Shown here in pieces: positions 7,854 through 15,338 of a stretch of 20,234 nt of DNA (the stretch's first letter is position 1; the number at the start of each line of letters is the position of its first letter). The DNA comes from an uncultured Alphaproteobacteria bacterium (GTDB lineage Bacteria; Pseudomonadota; Alphaproteobacteria; Sneathiellales; Sneathiellaceae): NCBI GenBank assembly GCA_937910835.1, contig CALEMG010000117.1:1-20234 (forward strand). Reading direction: 5' to 3'. Both the position numbers and the translations under genes were made by a program. The notes below the pieces were generated by a model that saw only the letters and a program-made list of their open reading frames with translations, had not been told where the DNA came from and made no database searches.

Positions 7854-9193
7854 CATTAACACATGGCGGCGCCAATTTTTTTGAAATTTCTGTCGATCCG
7901 CTGAACGGCGAACTGACCGAGAAAAACAACAGCGCCTATATTACGGTCAATGGCATCCGGGACAGGCTTCAAGTTCTTCTTGTTTCCGGTGAACCCCATA
8001 TGGGTGAACGGGGCTGGCGGAACATCCTCAAATCAGACCCATCTGTTGATCTCGTCCATTTCACGATCTTGCGCCCGCCAGAGAAGCAGGACGGCACTCC
8101 GATCACAGAGCTTTCGCTGATCCCCTTTCCAATCCGTGACCTATTCGAGAAGAAGCTCAATGATTTTGACCTGATCATATTTGATCGGTACAGGAGGCGT
8201 GGTGTCCTTCCGTCCAGCTACCTTCACAATATCTCTCGTTATGTGAAGGCGGGGGGCGCTCTACTTGAGGCCGCCGGACCCGCCTTTGCGACACCGCTTA
8301 GCCTCTACCAGACCCCCTTGGCGGAAGTGCTTCCCGGTAAACCCACCGGTTATATTTTTACTGAGGGCTACATCCCGACCGTAAGCGATACCGGCAAACG
8401 CCATCCGGTGACAGGCCTGTTAAAGGCAAATGTTCAGGGAAGCGAGAACTGGGGCCGCTGGTTCCGAATGATCGAAGCGGAAGCGCTCAGCGGAGAAACC
8501 CTGATGACTGGCCCGTCGGACCAACCACTCCGCATATTGGAGCGCAGCGGAGACGGGCGTGTCGCCCAGCTTCTCTCGGATCATGCCTGGCTCTGGGGAA
8601 GAGGGTTTGAAGGTGGCGGCCCACAGTCCGAGCTACTTCGGCGCATTTCTCACTGGCTGATGAAAGAACCCGAACTCGAAGAAGAACAGCTGAAGGCCGT
8701 CGTCGCGGGAGATATGCTTAAAGTCCAACGCCGCTCCCTTGATACTGCACCGGCGACCATCACGGTGACGGACCCAGATGGAAATGTGACGCGCCTTTCC
8801 TTGTCCGAAGGGGAAAACGGGGAACAAATAGGGAGTATTCCGCTTAGGACCAGCGGCTTGCATATTCTGGAAGATGGCCAGCAGAAGTCGCTGGTTGCTG
8901 TTGGGGCACTCAATCCGAAGGAGCTTCACGATATCCGAGCAAGCACGGACAAAATTGCAGATATAGCAAAGGCAACGGGTGGCGGCATCCGTTGGTTGGG
9001 AACAGATGGCCTTCCTGATTTCAGGCGAACGAAGCCCGACAATCGCCAGTCCGCAGACTATTGGTTCGGTCTGCGCGCCAACGAAAATTACGAGATTACG
9101 GGCTACAATCGTCAGGCAATGCTACCACCGCTTATCGCCCTCATCCTGGCGCTCACATTGTTATGCCTCGGCTGGTGGCGCGAAGGCCGCTAG
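7850..9193 (+). CDS. C-terminal fragment: glutamine-amidotransferase-like domain plus membrane helix
   Basis: A 447-residue open frame, the back part of the frameshifted membrane protein. Its first possible start is a TTG at 7850 that overlaps the preceding TGA as TTGA; no convincing Shine-Dalgarno sequence precedes it. It opens with the end of a beta-sandwich (LTLTHGGANFFEI). The amidotransferase-like domain follows, with DRLQVLLVSGEPHMGERGWRN, VDLVHFTILRPPEKQDGTP, DLIIFDRYRRRGVLP and GGALLEAAGPAF. No catalytic Cys of a true class I amidotransferase is evident at the expected turn, so this is probably a binding fold. The C-terminus holds one helix, PPLIALILALTLLCLGWW, then a short basic tail. 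The last 33 bases overlap the convergent acetyltransferase gene. Confidence 0.75.
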   Translation: MTLTHGGANFFEISVDPLNGELTEKNNSAYITVNGIRDRLQVLLVSGEPHMGERGWRNILKSDPSVDLVHFTILRPPEKQDGTPITELSLIPFPIRDLFEKKLNDFDLIIFDRYRRRGVLPSSYLHNISRYVKAGGALLEAAGPAFATPLSLYQTPLAEVLPGKPTGYIFTEGYIPTVSDTGKRHPVTGLLKANVQGSENWGRWFRMIEAEALSGETLMTGPSDQPLRILERSGDGRVAQLLSDHAWLWGRGFEGGGPQSELLRRISHWLMKEPELEEEQLKAVVAGDMLKVQRRSLDTAPATITVTDPDGNVTRLSLSEGENGEQIGSIPLRTSGLHILEDGQQKSLVAVGALNPKELHDIRASTDKIADIAKATGGGIRWLGTDGLPDFRRTKPDNRQSADYWFGLRANENYEITGYNRQAMLPPLIALILALTLLCLGWWREGR

Positions 9194-9745
9194 GCCCGCA
9201 ACCATCTCATCCGTCTCCGCTTCAGGCGCAGTCCGGCCGGGCAATAAAGGCGCATCCGGCACACCTGATATCATGCCGGAGACATTTTTCAGCGCACCCG
9301 GCGTACATTCTTTCACGAGGAGCCTGTTTTCCTCCACCGGGCCCGGCATTTTAAATCCGAGAACCGATGCGTTTTGAAACCCGAACTGACCATAATATTC
9401 CGGGTCCCCGACGAGGACGATCAGATGATGGCCGAGTTCTTTCGCAACCTTTATTGTCTCTCGCATGAGGCCGACACCAATCCCCTTGCCCTGCAACTCC
9501 GGCTCCACCGCGATCGGCCCTAGGAGCAAGGCGGGCGCATCATGACCAATCATGATCGGCCAGTAGCGGATTGTAGCAAGGAGGTTGTCGCCCTCCACAG
9601 TGACGAAACTCAATTCAGATAGGGGCGTCGTATTTTCACGAACTTTATAGGCAGTCTTCTTGAATCTGTCCTGACCGAAACAACGATCAAGCAAAGGCTC
9701 AATCAGGGCTGCATGTTCGGGCTGCTCGTGAATAATCTGGGGCAT
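9161..9745 (-). CDS. GNAT family N-acetyltransferase (YhbS/COG3153 type)
   Basis: Predicted acetyl-CoA-dependent N-acetyltransferase of 194 residues; the substrate is unknown. The GNAT core is visible: strand 4 LLLGPIAVEPELQGKGIG with the pyrophosphate-binding Q85-G-K-G-I-G90 loop, the helix VGLMRETIKVAKELG, and strand 5 LIVLVGDPEYYGQFGF at about 108-123. Asp-Pro-x-Tyr-Tyr-x-x-Phe-Gly-Phe is the signature of the YhbS-like subgroup. The last 40 residues are Ala/Pro-rich and extend past the domain. Their coding sequence overlaps the end of the upstream membrane-protein gene by 33 nt, tail to tail. The ATG at 9743-9745 opens into a 297-bp gap shared with the divergent flavin reductase gene. Confidence 0.9.
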   Translation of the reverse strand: MPQIIHEQPEHAALIEPLLDRCFGQDRFKKTAYKVRENTTPLSELSFVTVEGDNLLATIRYWPIMIGHDAPALLLGPIAVEPELQGKGIGVGLMRETIKVAKELGHHLIVLVGDPEYYGQFGFQNASVLGFKMPGPVEENRLLVKECTPGALKNVSGMISGVPDAPLLPGRTAPEAETDEMVAGLAAFAPPAEA

Positions 9746-10042
9746 GACGGAATTCCAATATTTACCGGGTAGACAAGAATGCCTCTTAAAAGAAACCCCG
9801 AACCGTCATGAAATCCATAGATGACCAACGCACAGGCTATTTAAGCGGCAGCACAATTAAGGGCGGCAGCCTGTCGTCGTCGTAATTTGGTCATCTGTTT
9901 GCTCATAGAGCGCAAATATCACAGGCGTCGTTTTAAGGAAAGAAATAAATCATGCCTTGCCTGTGCTAAATTCAAGGGTTAGTTTTTAGCTTTATTAAGA
10001 AAACGGGCGCGCACCCCTCGCATTTTTCCGGAGAATTTCCGA
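9746..10042. other. Divergent intergenic region, 297 bp
   Basis: Gap between the leftward acetyltransferase and the rightward flavin reductase-like gene; it must contain both promoters. I see no convincing -35/-10 pair or strong palindrome. Two short near-repeats, TTAAGCGGCAGC and TTAAGGGCGGCAGC, lie next to each other around 9841-9870. GGAG at 10030-10033 is the likely ribosome binding site for the ATG at 10043 (9-nt spacer). Confidence 0.5.
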
Positions 10043-10657
10043 ATGTTTTACAAACCTTCCGAACCCCATGGTCTGAAACACGGCCCCTTCAAGGCCATTG
10101 TTGCGCCGCGCCCCATAGGCTGGATAAGCACCCTTGCCACTGACGGCACCGTCAATCTCGCACCCTTCAGCTTTTTCAATGCAATGGCCGAAAATCCGCC
10201 AATTGTCGCGATGGGAATCAATGGAGCCCACAGCGAAGGTGGTGCGAAGGATTCACTTGATAACATCAAGGCAACGAAGGAATTCGTCTGCAACATGGTT
10301 TCCTATAATCTGCGGGAACAGATGAATTTAAGTTCGGCCATGTTGCCGCGATCCGTTGACGAATTTGACTATGCCGGACTGACCAAGGAACCTTCCACAC
10401 TCGTCAAGCCGCCCCGCGTCAAGGAAAGCCTTGCTCATTTTGAATGTGTGCTCCATGAGACCATTGTCCTGCCTTCCAGTAACCCGAAGGTGGTGAATAC
10501 CATGGTTCTGGGGGAAGTCGTCGGTATCCATATCAGCGATGAAATCATTGTCGATGGTATGATAGACATGAAAAAATATCAGCCGCTCGCGCGTCTTGGA
10601 TATATGGATTACTGCCATGTCGAAGATATCTTCTCCATGGACAGGCCCGTCGTCTGA
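10043..10657 (+). CDS. Flavin reductase family protein (FMN-binding split barrel)
   Basis: A 204-residue soluble protein of the flavin reductase-like (DIM6/NtaB) family, which binds FMN and often reduces flavin for a partner monooxygenase. The N-terminal block RPIGWISTLATDGTVNLAPF at about 23-42, continuing SFFNAMAENPPIVAMGI, is the flavin-binding signature. DSLDNIKATKEFVCNMV at about 70-86 is the second conserved stretch, and VVLGEVVGIHI-type strands complete the barrel near the C-terminus. GGAG stands 9 nt before the ATG. No monooxygenase gene lies beside it, so the partner, if there is one, is elsewhere. The gene appears to be a single-gene unit, converging on the DUF1194 gene 15 nt downstream. 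Confidence 0.92.
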   Translation: MFYKPSEPHGLKHGPFKAIVAPRPIGWISTLATDGTVNLAPFSFFNAMAENPPIVAMGINGAHSEGGAKDSLDNIKATKEFVCNMVSYNLREQMNLSSAMLPRSVDEFDYAGLTKEPSTLVKPPRVKESLAHFECVLHETIVLPSSNPKVVNTMVLGEVVGIHISDEIIVDGMIDMKKYQPLARLGYMDYCHVEDIFSMDRPVV

Positions 10658-10672
10658 CGGATCAGCTAAACA

Positions 10673-11374
10673 CTAAACACCCTGCCAGGTTCCCCGGATT
10701 TCCCGCGCCAGCTTTTCGGCAATGGCGCGGGCGAAATCGTCATAACCCTGCGCCGGCTCGGTGAAGGCACCGATCCCACCGATCACCCGTTCCCGATAAT
10801 AACTGTCCAGCTCGGGCTCATCGTTGAGGATCGGCAAGCCGTTGATGATAACGCCGGCTGCAACAATCCGATCCCGCGCCGCTTCAGGCGGACGCCCGAT
10901 GGAAACAACCCCATCGCCTGAAATATCGATCACCTTGCGCAATGAAATATTGCGATCGCGGGAAAAAAGGGAGAAGGCGTGATCCAAAGCCCCGGCAATC
11001 GCGGTGCCACCATAGGGAAAGGTGCGCGGCACGTTATCCAGCTGATTGGCAAACTTATGAGCGTCTTCCGCGTCTGCAATGGTGCGCCAGTCGAGGATCA
11101 TCTGCTGTTCACCAAGTCCCGCCCAATGGGTGGCGGCGAGACTGATCTGTCCCCGCGGTCCCGCCGCGATCGCTTCAATTACAAGATCACTGCGAAACGC
11201 ATCTGCGAAGCCGCGCATCTGCAGGTTATACTCATCATAATTCACACTGGAGGAGACATCGATGGCAAGGACTAGTTGCATGTCCACCTCGGCGGCAAAG
11301 ACGTCCATTTTCGGGACCAGTACGAACATAAGCGCCGCGATCAAGGATAGCCAATTCATTGCAATTCTGCTCAA
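10673..11374 (-). CDS. DUF1194 protein, secreted VWA-like
   Basis: A 233-residue protein with a signal peptide: Arg near the start, a hydrophobic core at about 8-21, and a likely signal peptidase I site in VFA-AEV near residue 27-28, so it is probably periplasmic or exported. The mature part is a VWA-like domain: VLAIDVSSSVNYDEY with D39-x-S41-x-S43, a GGTAIAGAL loop that supplies the Thr of the metal site near residue 123, and VIDISGDGVVSIG with the Asp-Gly turn. These fit DUF1194, common in alphaproteobacteria and of unknown role. It is separate from the MoxR operon, although it shares the metal-site pattern. Met6 is an alternative start. It diverges from the AsmA-family gene across a 138-bp gap with repeated TGACC half-sites. 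Confidence 0.87.
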   Translation of the reverse strand: MSRIAMNWLSLIAALMFVLVPKMDVFAAEVDMQLVLAIDVSSSVNYDEYNLQMRGFADAFRSDLVIEAIAAGPRGQISLAATHWAGLGEQQMILDWRTIADAEDAHKFANQLDNVPRTFPYGGTAIAGALDHAFSLFSRDRNISLRKVIDISGDGVVSIGRPPEAARDRIVAAGVIINGLPILNDEPELDSYYRERVIGGIGAFTEPAQGYDDFARAIAEKLAREIRGTWQGV

Positions 11375-11427
11375 CAGTCCCAGGTTAGAAGGGTAAACAT
11401 AAGTCTATCGTACTTCACGGCAAAAGT

Positions 11428-11456
11428 ATGACCAATTTTCCAAAGGGTCATGACCC
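11428..11456. promoter_or_regulatory. Candidate operator: three TGACC half-sites
   Basis: ATGACC at 11428-11433 faces GGTCAT at 11446-11451 across 12 nt. The second half is part of a perfect 12-bp palindrome GGGTCATGACCC at 11445-11456. The cluster lies in the gap between the divergent DUF1194 and AsmA genes, about 55 bp from each start, where a regulator of either gene could bind. No regulator is assigned. Confidence 0.3.
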
Positions 11457-11512
11457 GGGCCGTCTTTTATGCCATTATCAAAAAAGATCGCGAATTTAAC
11501 AGAGAGTGGATC

Positions 11513-13525
11513 ATGAAAAAAATCGTCATCGCAGTTATTGTGATTTTGGTTGTCATCGTTGGCCTGGCGGTAGCACTTCCGTTCATTGTGCCAACTGACC
11601 GGATCAAGCAGGAATTAATCCTGGCAACTAATGATGCCACGGGCCGGGAGCTGGCAATTGATGGCGACTTTAGCCTCTCCGTTTTTCCGACATTGGGGGT
11701 CACCGCAACGTCAGTGACCTTCTCCAATGCGGAAGGCGCGGAAAATGCGGATATGGCAGCCATCGACAGCCTCACGGTCAAACTTAATTTATTGCCCCTG
11801 ATAACCGGTAATGTACAGGTCGATGAATTTGTTCTGACCAAACCGGTTATCAATCTTGAAGTCGATAAAAGCGGTAAGGCTAACTGGGAGTTTGATACCG
11901 CCAAGGAGGAAGCCCCAAAAGAAACGGAAGCCTCCAGCTCCGATGGAGGAGCGCCTGATCTCGGCATATCCGACCTTAATCTCGGTGACGTGCGTATTGT
12001 CGAAGGAGTGGTTAATTTCATCGATCAAAAGGGCGGGACGAATATCAATCTCAGCGATATCAATCTTGAGCTTGTGCTGCTTGGTCTTGATCAGCCATTT
12101 GAAGCAAAGGGCAGCGCCGTCTGGAACAGCGAAAAAGTCGAGCTTGATGTCAACGTCGGCGCACTTCGTAGCATTCTTGAAAATATCGAGACAACAGCCG
12201 CGCTCAATGTTGCCTCCATGAATATCAATCTCATCTTTGACGGTCTGGTTAAAAGTATACAGCCCTTGAACCTTGGCGGCACAACAACCCTTGATGTTCC
12301 GTCGGTGCGGGGGTTGGCAGAATGGGCCGGCGCTTCTCTGGAGGGCGTGTCGGAAAGCGGCTTTGGCCCACTCAAGATCAACGGCAAGCTGGGCGCAAAC
12401 GATACAAAATACAGCTTTTCCAAGGCCAATATCAGCTTTGATGAAATTGTCGGCGCCGGAGATTTCAGTATCGATCTGGGCGGCAAGGTTCCCGATATGG
12501 TGGGCAAGCTTTCCCTCGAAACACTGGATCTGAACCCCTACCTCCCGGCCGAGCAAAGTGGAGAAAGTAAAGCAGCTGCTGCACCAGCACAAAAAACATC
12601 GACGGAAAAATGGGATACAACCCCAATTGATCTCTCCGCATTGAAATCTGTCAACGCCAAGTTTGATCTGTCGGTTCAACAAATTCTGTTCCAGAAAATC
12701 AAGATTGGCGCCAGCGCTCTCGCGACCACGATCAAGGACGGAATTCTCGACCTCGTGCTGAGCGAAATGAATCTGTATGACGGCACCGGCACGGCCACTG
12801 TTCGGGTGAACGCCCAACAGCCGACATTGAAGATCTCCAATGCGATGACAATTGAGAACATCCAATTGAACCCCCTGCTGACTGACGCAGCGGATTTCGA
12901 CAAGCTGAAAGGCAAAGGGATGTTCCAGACTGATCTGTCCACCAACGGCAAATCACAGGCCGATTTGGTGAGCGCCCTCAGTGGGACCGGTCAGATCCTC
13001 TTTGAAGATGGCTCAATCTCCGGTATAAATCTGGCTGCTATGGCCAGAAACGTTACTACCGCCTTTACTAGCAAGGGCGAAGAGCAAAAGACAGATTTTG
13101 CCGAGATTTCGGGAACCTACCAGATCACGAACGGCATTCTCACGAACAATGACCTTAAAATGCTGAACCCGTTCATCCGTCTTTCCGGCTCAGGCACCGT
13201 TGAACTTCCGCCGCAAACTCTGAATTACCGGATTGAGCCGAAGCTGGTGGCAACAACCGAAGGGCAGGGCGGCGGAGAAGCCGCCGGCGTTGCCGTGCCA
13301 ATCCTGGTCACCGGCCCCTGGGATAATCTGAAGTATGCACCCGATCTTGCCGGAGTTCTCAAAAACGCCGCCAACCCTGAAGGCGTAAAGAAGCTCCTTG
13401 AAGGAGCAAAAGGGTCAGGCGACGGGGTCAAGGATGTCCTTAAAGGCGTCAAGGAAAAGGATCCCGCCGCCGTCAAAAACCTGCTTGATGCTGCCGGTGG
13501 TCTTCTCGGCGGTAAAAAGAATTAG
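11513..13525 (+). CDS. AsmA family envelope protein
   Basis: A 670-residue protein with one N-terminal membrane anchor (KKIVIAVIVILVVIVGLAVALP at 2-23) and a large periplasmic part. The start of the mature region, PTDRIKQELILATNDATGRE followed by LAIDGDFSLSVFPTLGV, is the classical AsmA N-terminus. The body is made of repeated beta strands (NINLSDINLELVLLGLDQPF and similar), as expected for the bridge-like lipid-transport fold proposed for AsmA-like proteins. A C-terminal block with GTGQILFEDGSISGINLAA is the AsmA C-terminal signature, followed by a Lys/Gly/Ala-rich tail. The frame is open from an ATG at 11450, but that adds a polar 21-residue extension before the anchor and overlaps a palindrome. 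ATG 11513, after AGAGAGTGGA, puts the anchor at the N-terminus. The exact lipid role is unknown. Confidence 0.9.
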   Translation: MKKIVIAVIVILVVIVGLAVALPFIVPTDRIKQELILATNDATGRELAIDGDFSLSVFPTLGVTATSVTFSNAEGAENADMAAIDSLTVKLNLLPLITGNVQVDEFVLTKPVINLEVDKSGKANWEFDTAKEEAPKETEASSSDGGAPDLGISDLNLGDVRIVEGVVNFIDQKGGTNINLSDINLELVLLGLDQPFEAKGSAVWNSEKVELDVNVGALRSILENIETTAALNVASMNINLIFDGLVKSIQPLNLGGTTTLDVPSVRGLAEWAGASLEGVSESGFGPLKINGKLGANDTKYSFSKANISFDEIVGAGDFSIDLGGKVPDMVGKLSLETLDLNPYLPAEQSGESKAAAAPAQKTSTEKWDTTPIDLSALKSVNAKFDLSVQQILFQKIKIGASALATTIKDGILDLVLSEMNLYDGTGTATVRVNAQQPTLKISNAMTIENIQLNPLLTDAADFDKLKGKGMFQTDLSTNGKSQADLVSALSGTGQILFEDGSISGINLAAMARNVTTAFTSKGEEQKTDFAEISGTYQITNGILTNNDLKMLNPFIRLSGSGTVELPPQTLNYRIEPKLVATTEGQGGGEAAGVAVPILVTGPWDNLKYAPDLAGVLKNAANPEGVKKLLEGAKGSGDGVKDVLKGVKEKDPAAVKNLLDAAGGLLGGKKN

Positions 13526-13554
13526 GTCAGGCTATATATTTACCGGTGAATGAC

Positions 13555-13580
13555 CCGCGGGAAAGTCATCTTTCCCGTGG
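13555..13580. terminator. Hairpin between convergent AsmA and rhodanese genes
   Basis: CCGCGGGAAAG at 13555-13565 pairs with CTTTCCCGTGG at 13570-13580 (11 bp, one G-U pair) around a TCAT loop. A T-run is weak on both strands. The right arm and loop encode the last codons and the stop of the rhodanese gene. It probably serves as a shared transcription barrier. Confidence 0.5.
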
Positions 13581-13964
13581 TTTGCGTTCTTCTATAGCGC
13601 CGCCGGATTCTCTCCAGGCGCCAAATCCGCCCTCAATATGGCACACATTCGGCAACCCCATCTCCTGCACAGACTTTGTCGCAAGCGCCGACCGCCAGCC
13701 CGCCGCGCAAAAGAAGACGAAACGGTTGCCGTTGGCGAACAGGTCACGGTGATAGGGGCTATCGGGGTCGACCCAGAATTCCAGCATACCGCGCGGTGCA
13801 TGAACGGCACCGGGCACCTGTCCTTCCCGCTCCAGTTCCCGAATATCGCGAATGTCGACAAAGGTCACATTGTCCTGACCATAGAGTGCGAGAGCCTCGT
13901 CAATCGATAAGGTTTCGATTTCGCTAGTTGCTTCTTCAACGAGCTGTTTTATGCCTTTTTTCAT
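13566..13964 (-). CDS. Single-domain rhodanese-like protein
   Basis: A 132-residue cytoplasmic protein of one rhodanese domain, a family that carries sulfane sulfur on a cysteine. The active-site loop is FFCAAGWRSALA with Cys86 and the usual C-x-x-G-x-R-S pattern. FVDIRDIRELEREGQVPGAV at about 35-54 and the closing GGFGAWRESGG are further family landmarks. The frame can be extended 8 codons to a TTG at 13988, but AAGGAG (13973-13978) precedes the ATG at 13962-13964 by 8 nt, which decides the start. The gene diverges from the acyl-CoA dehydrogenase and converges on the AsmA gene, and its stop codon sits in the loop of a hairpin. The sulfur donor and acceptor cannot be inferred. Confidence 0.9.
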   Translation of the reverse strand: MKKGIKQLVEEATSEIETLSIDEALALYGQDNVTFVDIRDIRELEREGQVPGAVHAPRGMLEFWVDPDSPYHRDLFANGNRFVFFCAAGWRSALATKSVQEMGLPNVCHIEGGFGAWRESGGAIEERKPRER

Positions 13965-14092
13965 TATTATCGCTCCTTCTCGCCTCAAATTGCGAAAACA
14001 ACCTTGTCTTCCGCCCTATATATGATGTTACTATTTACCCTTACATGACGCCTATAGCGTACGTCGAGATAAAAAATAAAGAGAGAATGAGA

Positions 14093-15298
14093 ATGGACCT
14101 TTCATTTACCAAACAAGACAACGCCTTTCGCGACGAAGTACGTCAGTTTCTGGCTGAAGAATTTGACGAAGATCTAAAGCAGAAAATGGCAGAGAACAGA
14201 AACAGTTATCTGCCGAAAGAAGATCATGTCAGGTGGCAGAACTCGTTGACAAAAAAAGGATGGCTGACACCAGATTGGCCAGTGGAATATGGTGGTCCAG
14301 GCTGGAATACAACGCAGAAGTATATTTTTCAGACGGAAATGGCGAATGCCAATGCGCCCGGAATCATGCCTTTCGGCATCAGTATGTGCGCGCCGGTTAT
14401 CATGAAATTCGGTAGCGAGGAACAGAAGCAGCGTTTCCTTCCGGATATTCGCGACAACAAAGTATGGTGGTGTCAGGGCTATTCCGAGCCGGGCTCAGGG
14501 TCCGACCTTGCCAGCCTGCAAATGAAGGCAGAGGATAAAGGCGATCATTTTCTCTGCAACGGGTCGAAAATCTGGACAACGCTCGCGCAGTATGCCGACT
14601 GGATTTTCTGTCTTGTGAGGACTTCGACCGAAGGAAAGCGGCAGGAAGGTATTTCATTCCTGCTGATCGACATGAAATCCGAAGGCGTGACGGTCGATCC
14701 TATTCAAACTCTTGATTTACCGGTCAAGGGTGCGCAAGAAGTCAACCAGGTCTTTTTCAATGATGTGAAGGTGCCGAAGGAAAACCTTATCGGCGAGGTC
14801 AACAAGGGGTGGACCTACGCAAAATATCTTCTCGAATTTGAACGGGGCAACGCCTATGCCGGACGTCTCAAACGCGGTGTTGAGAAAATACGCACCATTG
14901 CTGCAGCGGAAGTTGATGGACAGGAACCTGTGATCAAGAACGCCGCCTTCAACGCCAAGCTCGCGCGGTTGGAGGTTGCTGTGCAGGCGCTTGAGATGAC
15001 CGAGCTTCGAATCTTGAGCAAACTGAGTTCAGGTCAGAATATGGGACCGGAGTCCTCGCTCATGAAATGTCGAGGAACGGATCTCTATCAGGAAGTTGTC
15101 GAACTGGCGCTTGAAGCGGTTGGGTCATATTCGATGCCCTTTACACCGCTATACCCTGGTCAGAACGAGGAACCGATCGGCGCGGACTACGCAAGTGGTG
15201 TTGCTCCACGTTACTTTAATGCCCGTAAAGTCTCCATCTATGGCGGATCAAACGAGATTCAGCGCAATATCATGGCTAAGCTGATTCTCGGCCTATAA
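14093..15298 (+). CDS. Acyl-CoA dehydrogenase
   Basis: FAD-dependent acyl-CoA dehydrogenase of 401 residues, normal length for the family. It oxidises an acyl-CoA to the 2,3-enoyl-CoA and passes electrons to electron-transfer flavoprotein. Landmarks are the N-terminal helical domain with LTPDWPVEYGGPGWN, the signature CQGYSEPGSGSDLASL at about 127-142, GSKIWTTLAQYADW at 157-170, FFNDVKVPKENLIGEVNKGW at 221-240, and the C-terminal YGGSNEIQRNIMAKLILGL. The frame is open from 13928, but that would add 55 residues with no family resemblance. ATG 14093 (or 14087, two residues longer) follows AAAGAGAG. The SYSMPF/GADYAS region resembles pimeloyl-CoA dehydrogenase-like enzymes rather than short-chain ones, but the substrate cannot be assigned. 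A sulfotransferase-like gene follows in the same direction. Confidence 0.93.
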   Translation: MDLSFTKQDNAFRDEVRQFLAEEFDEDLKQKMAENRNSYLPKEDHVRWQNSLTKKGWLTPDWPVEYGGPGWNTTQKYIFQTEMANANAPGIMPFGISMCAPVIMKFGSEEQKQRFLPDIRDNKVWWCQGYSEPGSGSDLASLQMKAEDKGDHFLCNGSKIWTTLAQYADWIFCLVRTSTEGKRQEGISFLLIDMKSEGVTVDPIQTLDLPVKGAQEVNQVFFNDVKVPKENLIGEVNKGWTYAKYLLEFERGNAYAGRLKRGVEKIRTIAAAEVDGQEPVIKNAAFNAKLARLEVAVQALEMTELRILSKLSSGQNMGPESSLMKCRGTDLYQEVVELALEAVGSYSMPFTPLYPGQNEEPIGADYASGVAPRYFNARKVSIYGGSNEIQRNIMAKLILGL

Positions 15299-15338
15299 AT
15301 GCGGAGATGGCCCAGTCTCTGACCGGGATTTGCGAGTG

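Larger units (their letters stand above)
7104..9193 (+). pseudogene. VWA / glutamine-amidotransferase-like membrane protein gene, disrupted by a -1 frameshift
   Basis: Two consecutive open frames together reconstruct one protein that in related MoxR clusters is a single product of about 690-700 residues. Frame one ends at the TGA 7851-7853 and frame two takes over. Restoring one base in the A-run at 7824-7826 turns the junction into W-L-K-I-G-S-E-L-I-L-D-L-T-L-T-H-G-G, a smooth beta-strand sequence, and yields 696 residues from 7104 to 9193. The restored protein would have two N-terminal membrane helices, a VWA-like domain, a class I glutamine-amidotransferase-like domain and one C-terminal membrane helix. 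The absence of any other lesion over 2 kb points to a very recent mutation or a sequencing error rather than an old pseudogene. Translation as two coupled polypeptides is the other possibility. The halves are described in separate entries. Confidence 0.8.

Noticed and set aside
9808..9885. Possible 25-codon small protein gene in the gap before the flavin reductase gene
   Set aside because: No Shine-Dalgarno sequence, no recognisable pattern and low-complexity Ser/Gly end; too weak to support without expression data or conservation.
11789..12865. Long open frame of 358 codons on the minus strand inside the AsmA gene
   Set aside because: It lies wholly antisense to a well-supported AsmA coding region, has Cys/His/Phe-rich low-sense composition and no recognisable domain or ribosome binding site.
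13928..14092. N-terminal extension of 55 residues on the acyl-CoA dehydrogenase
   Set aside because: It overlaps the rhodanese gene and its ribosome binding site on the other strand, has no family resemblance, and the ATG at 14093 gives the normal family length.
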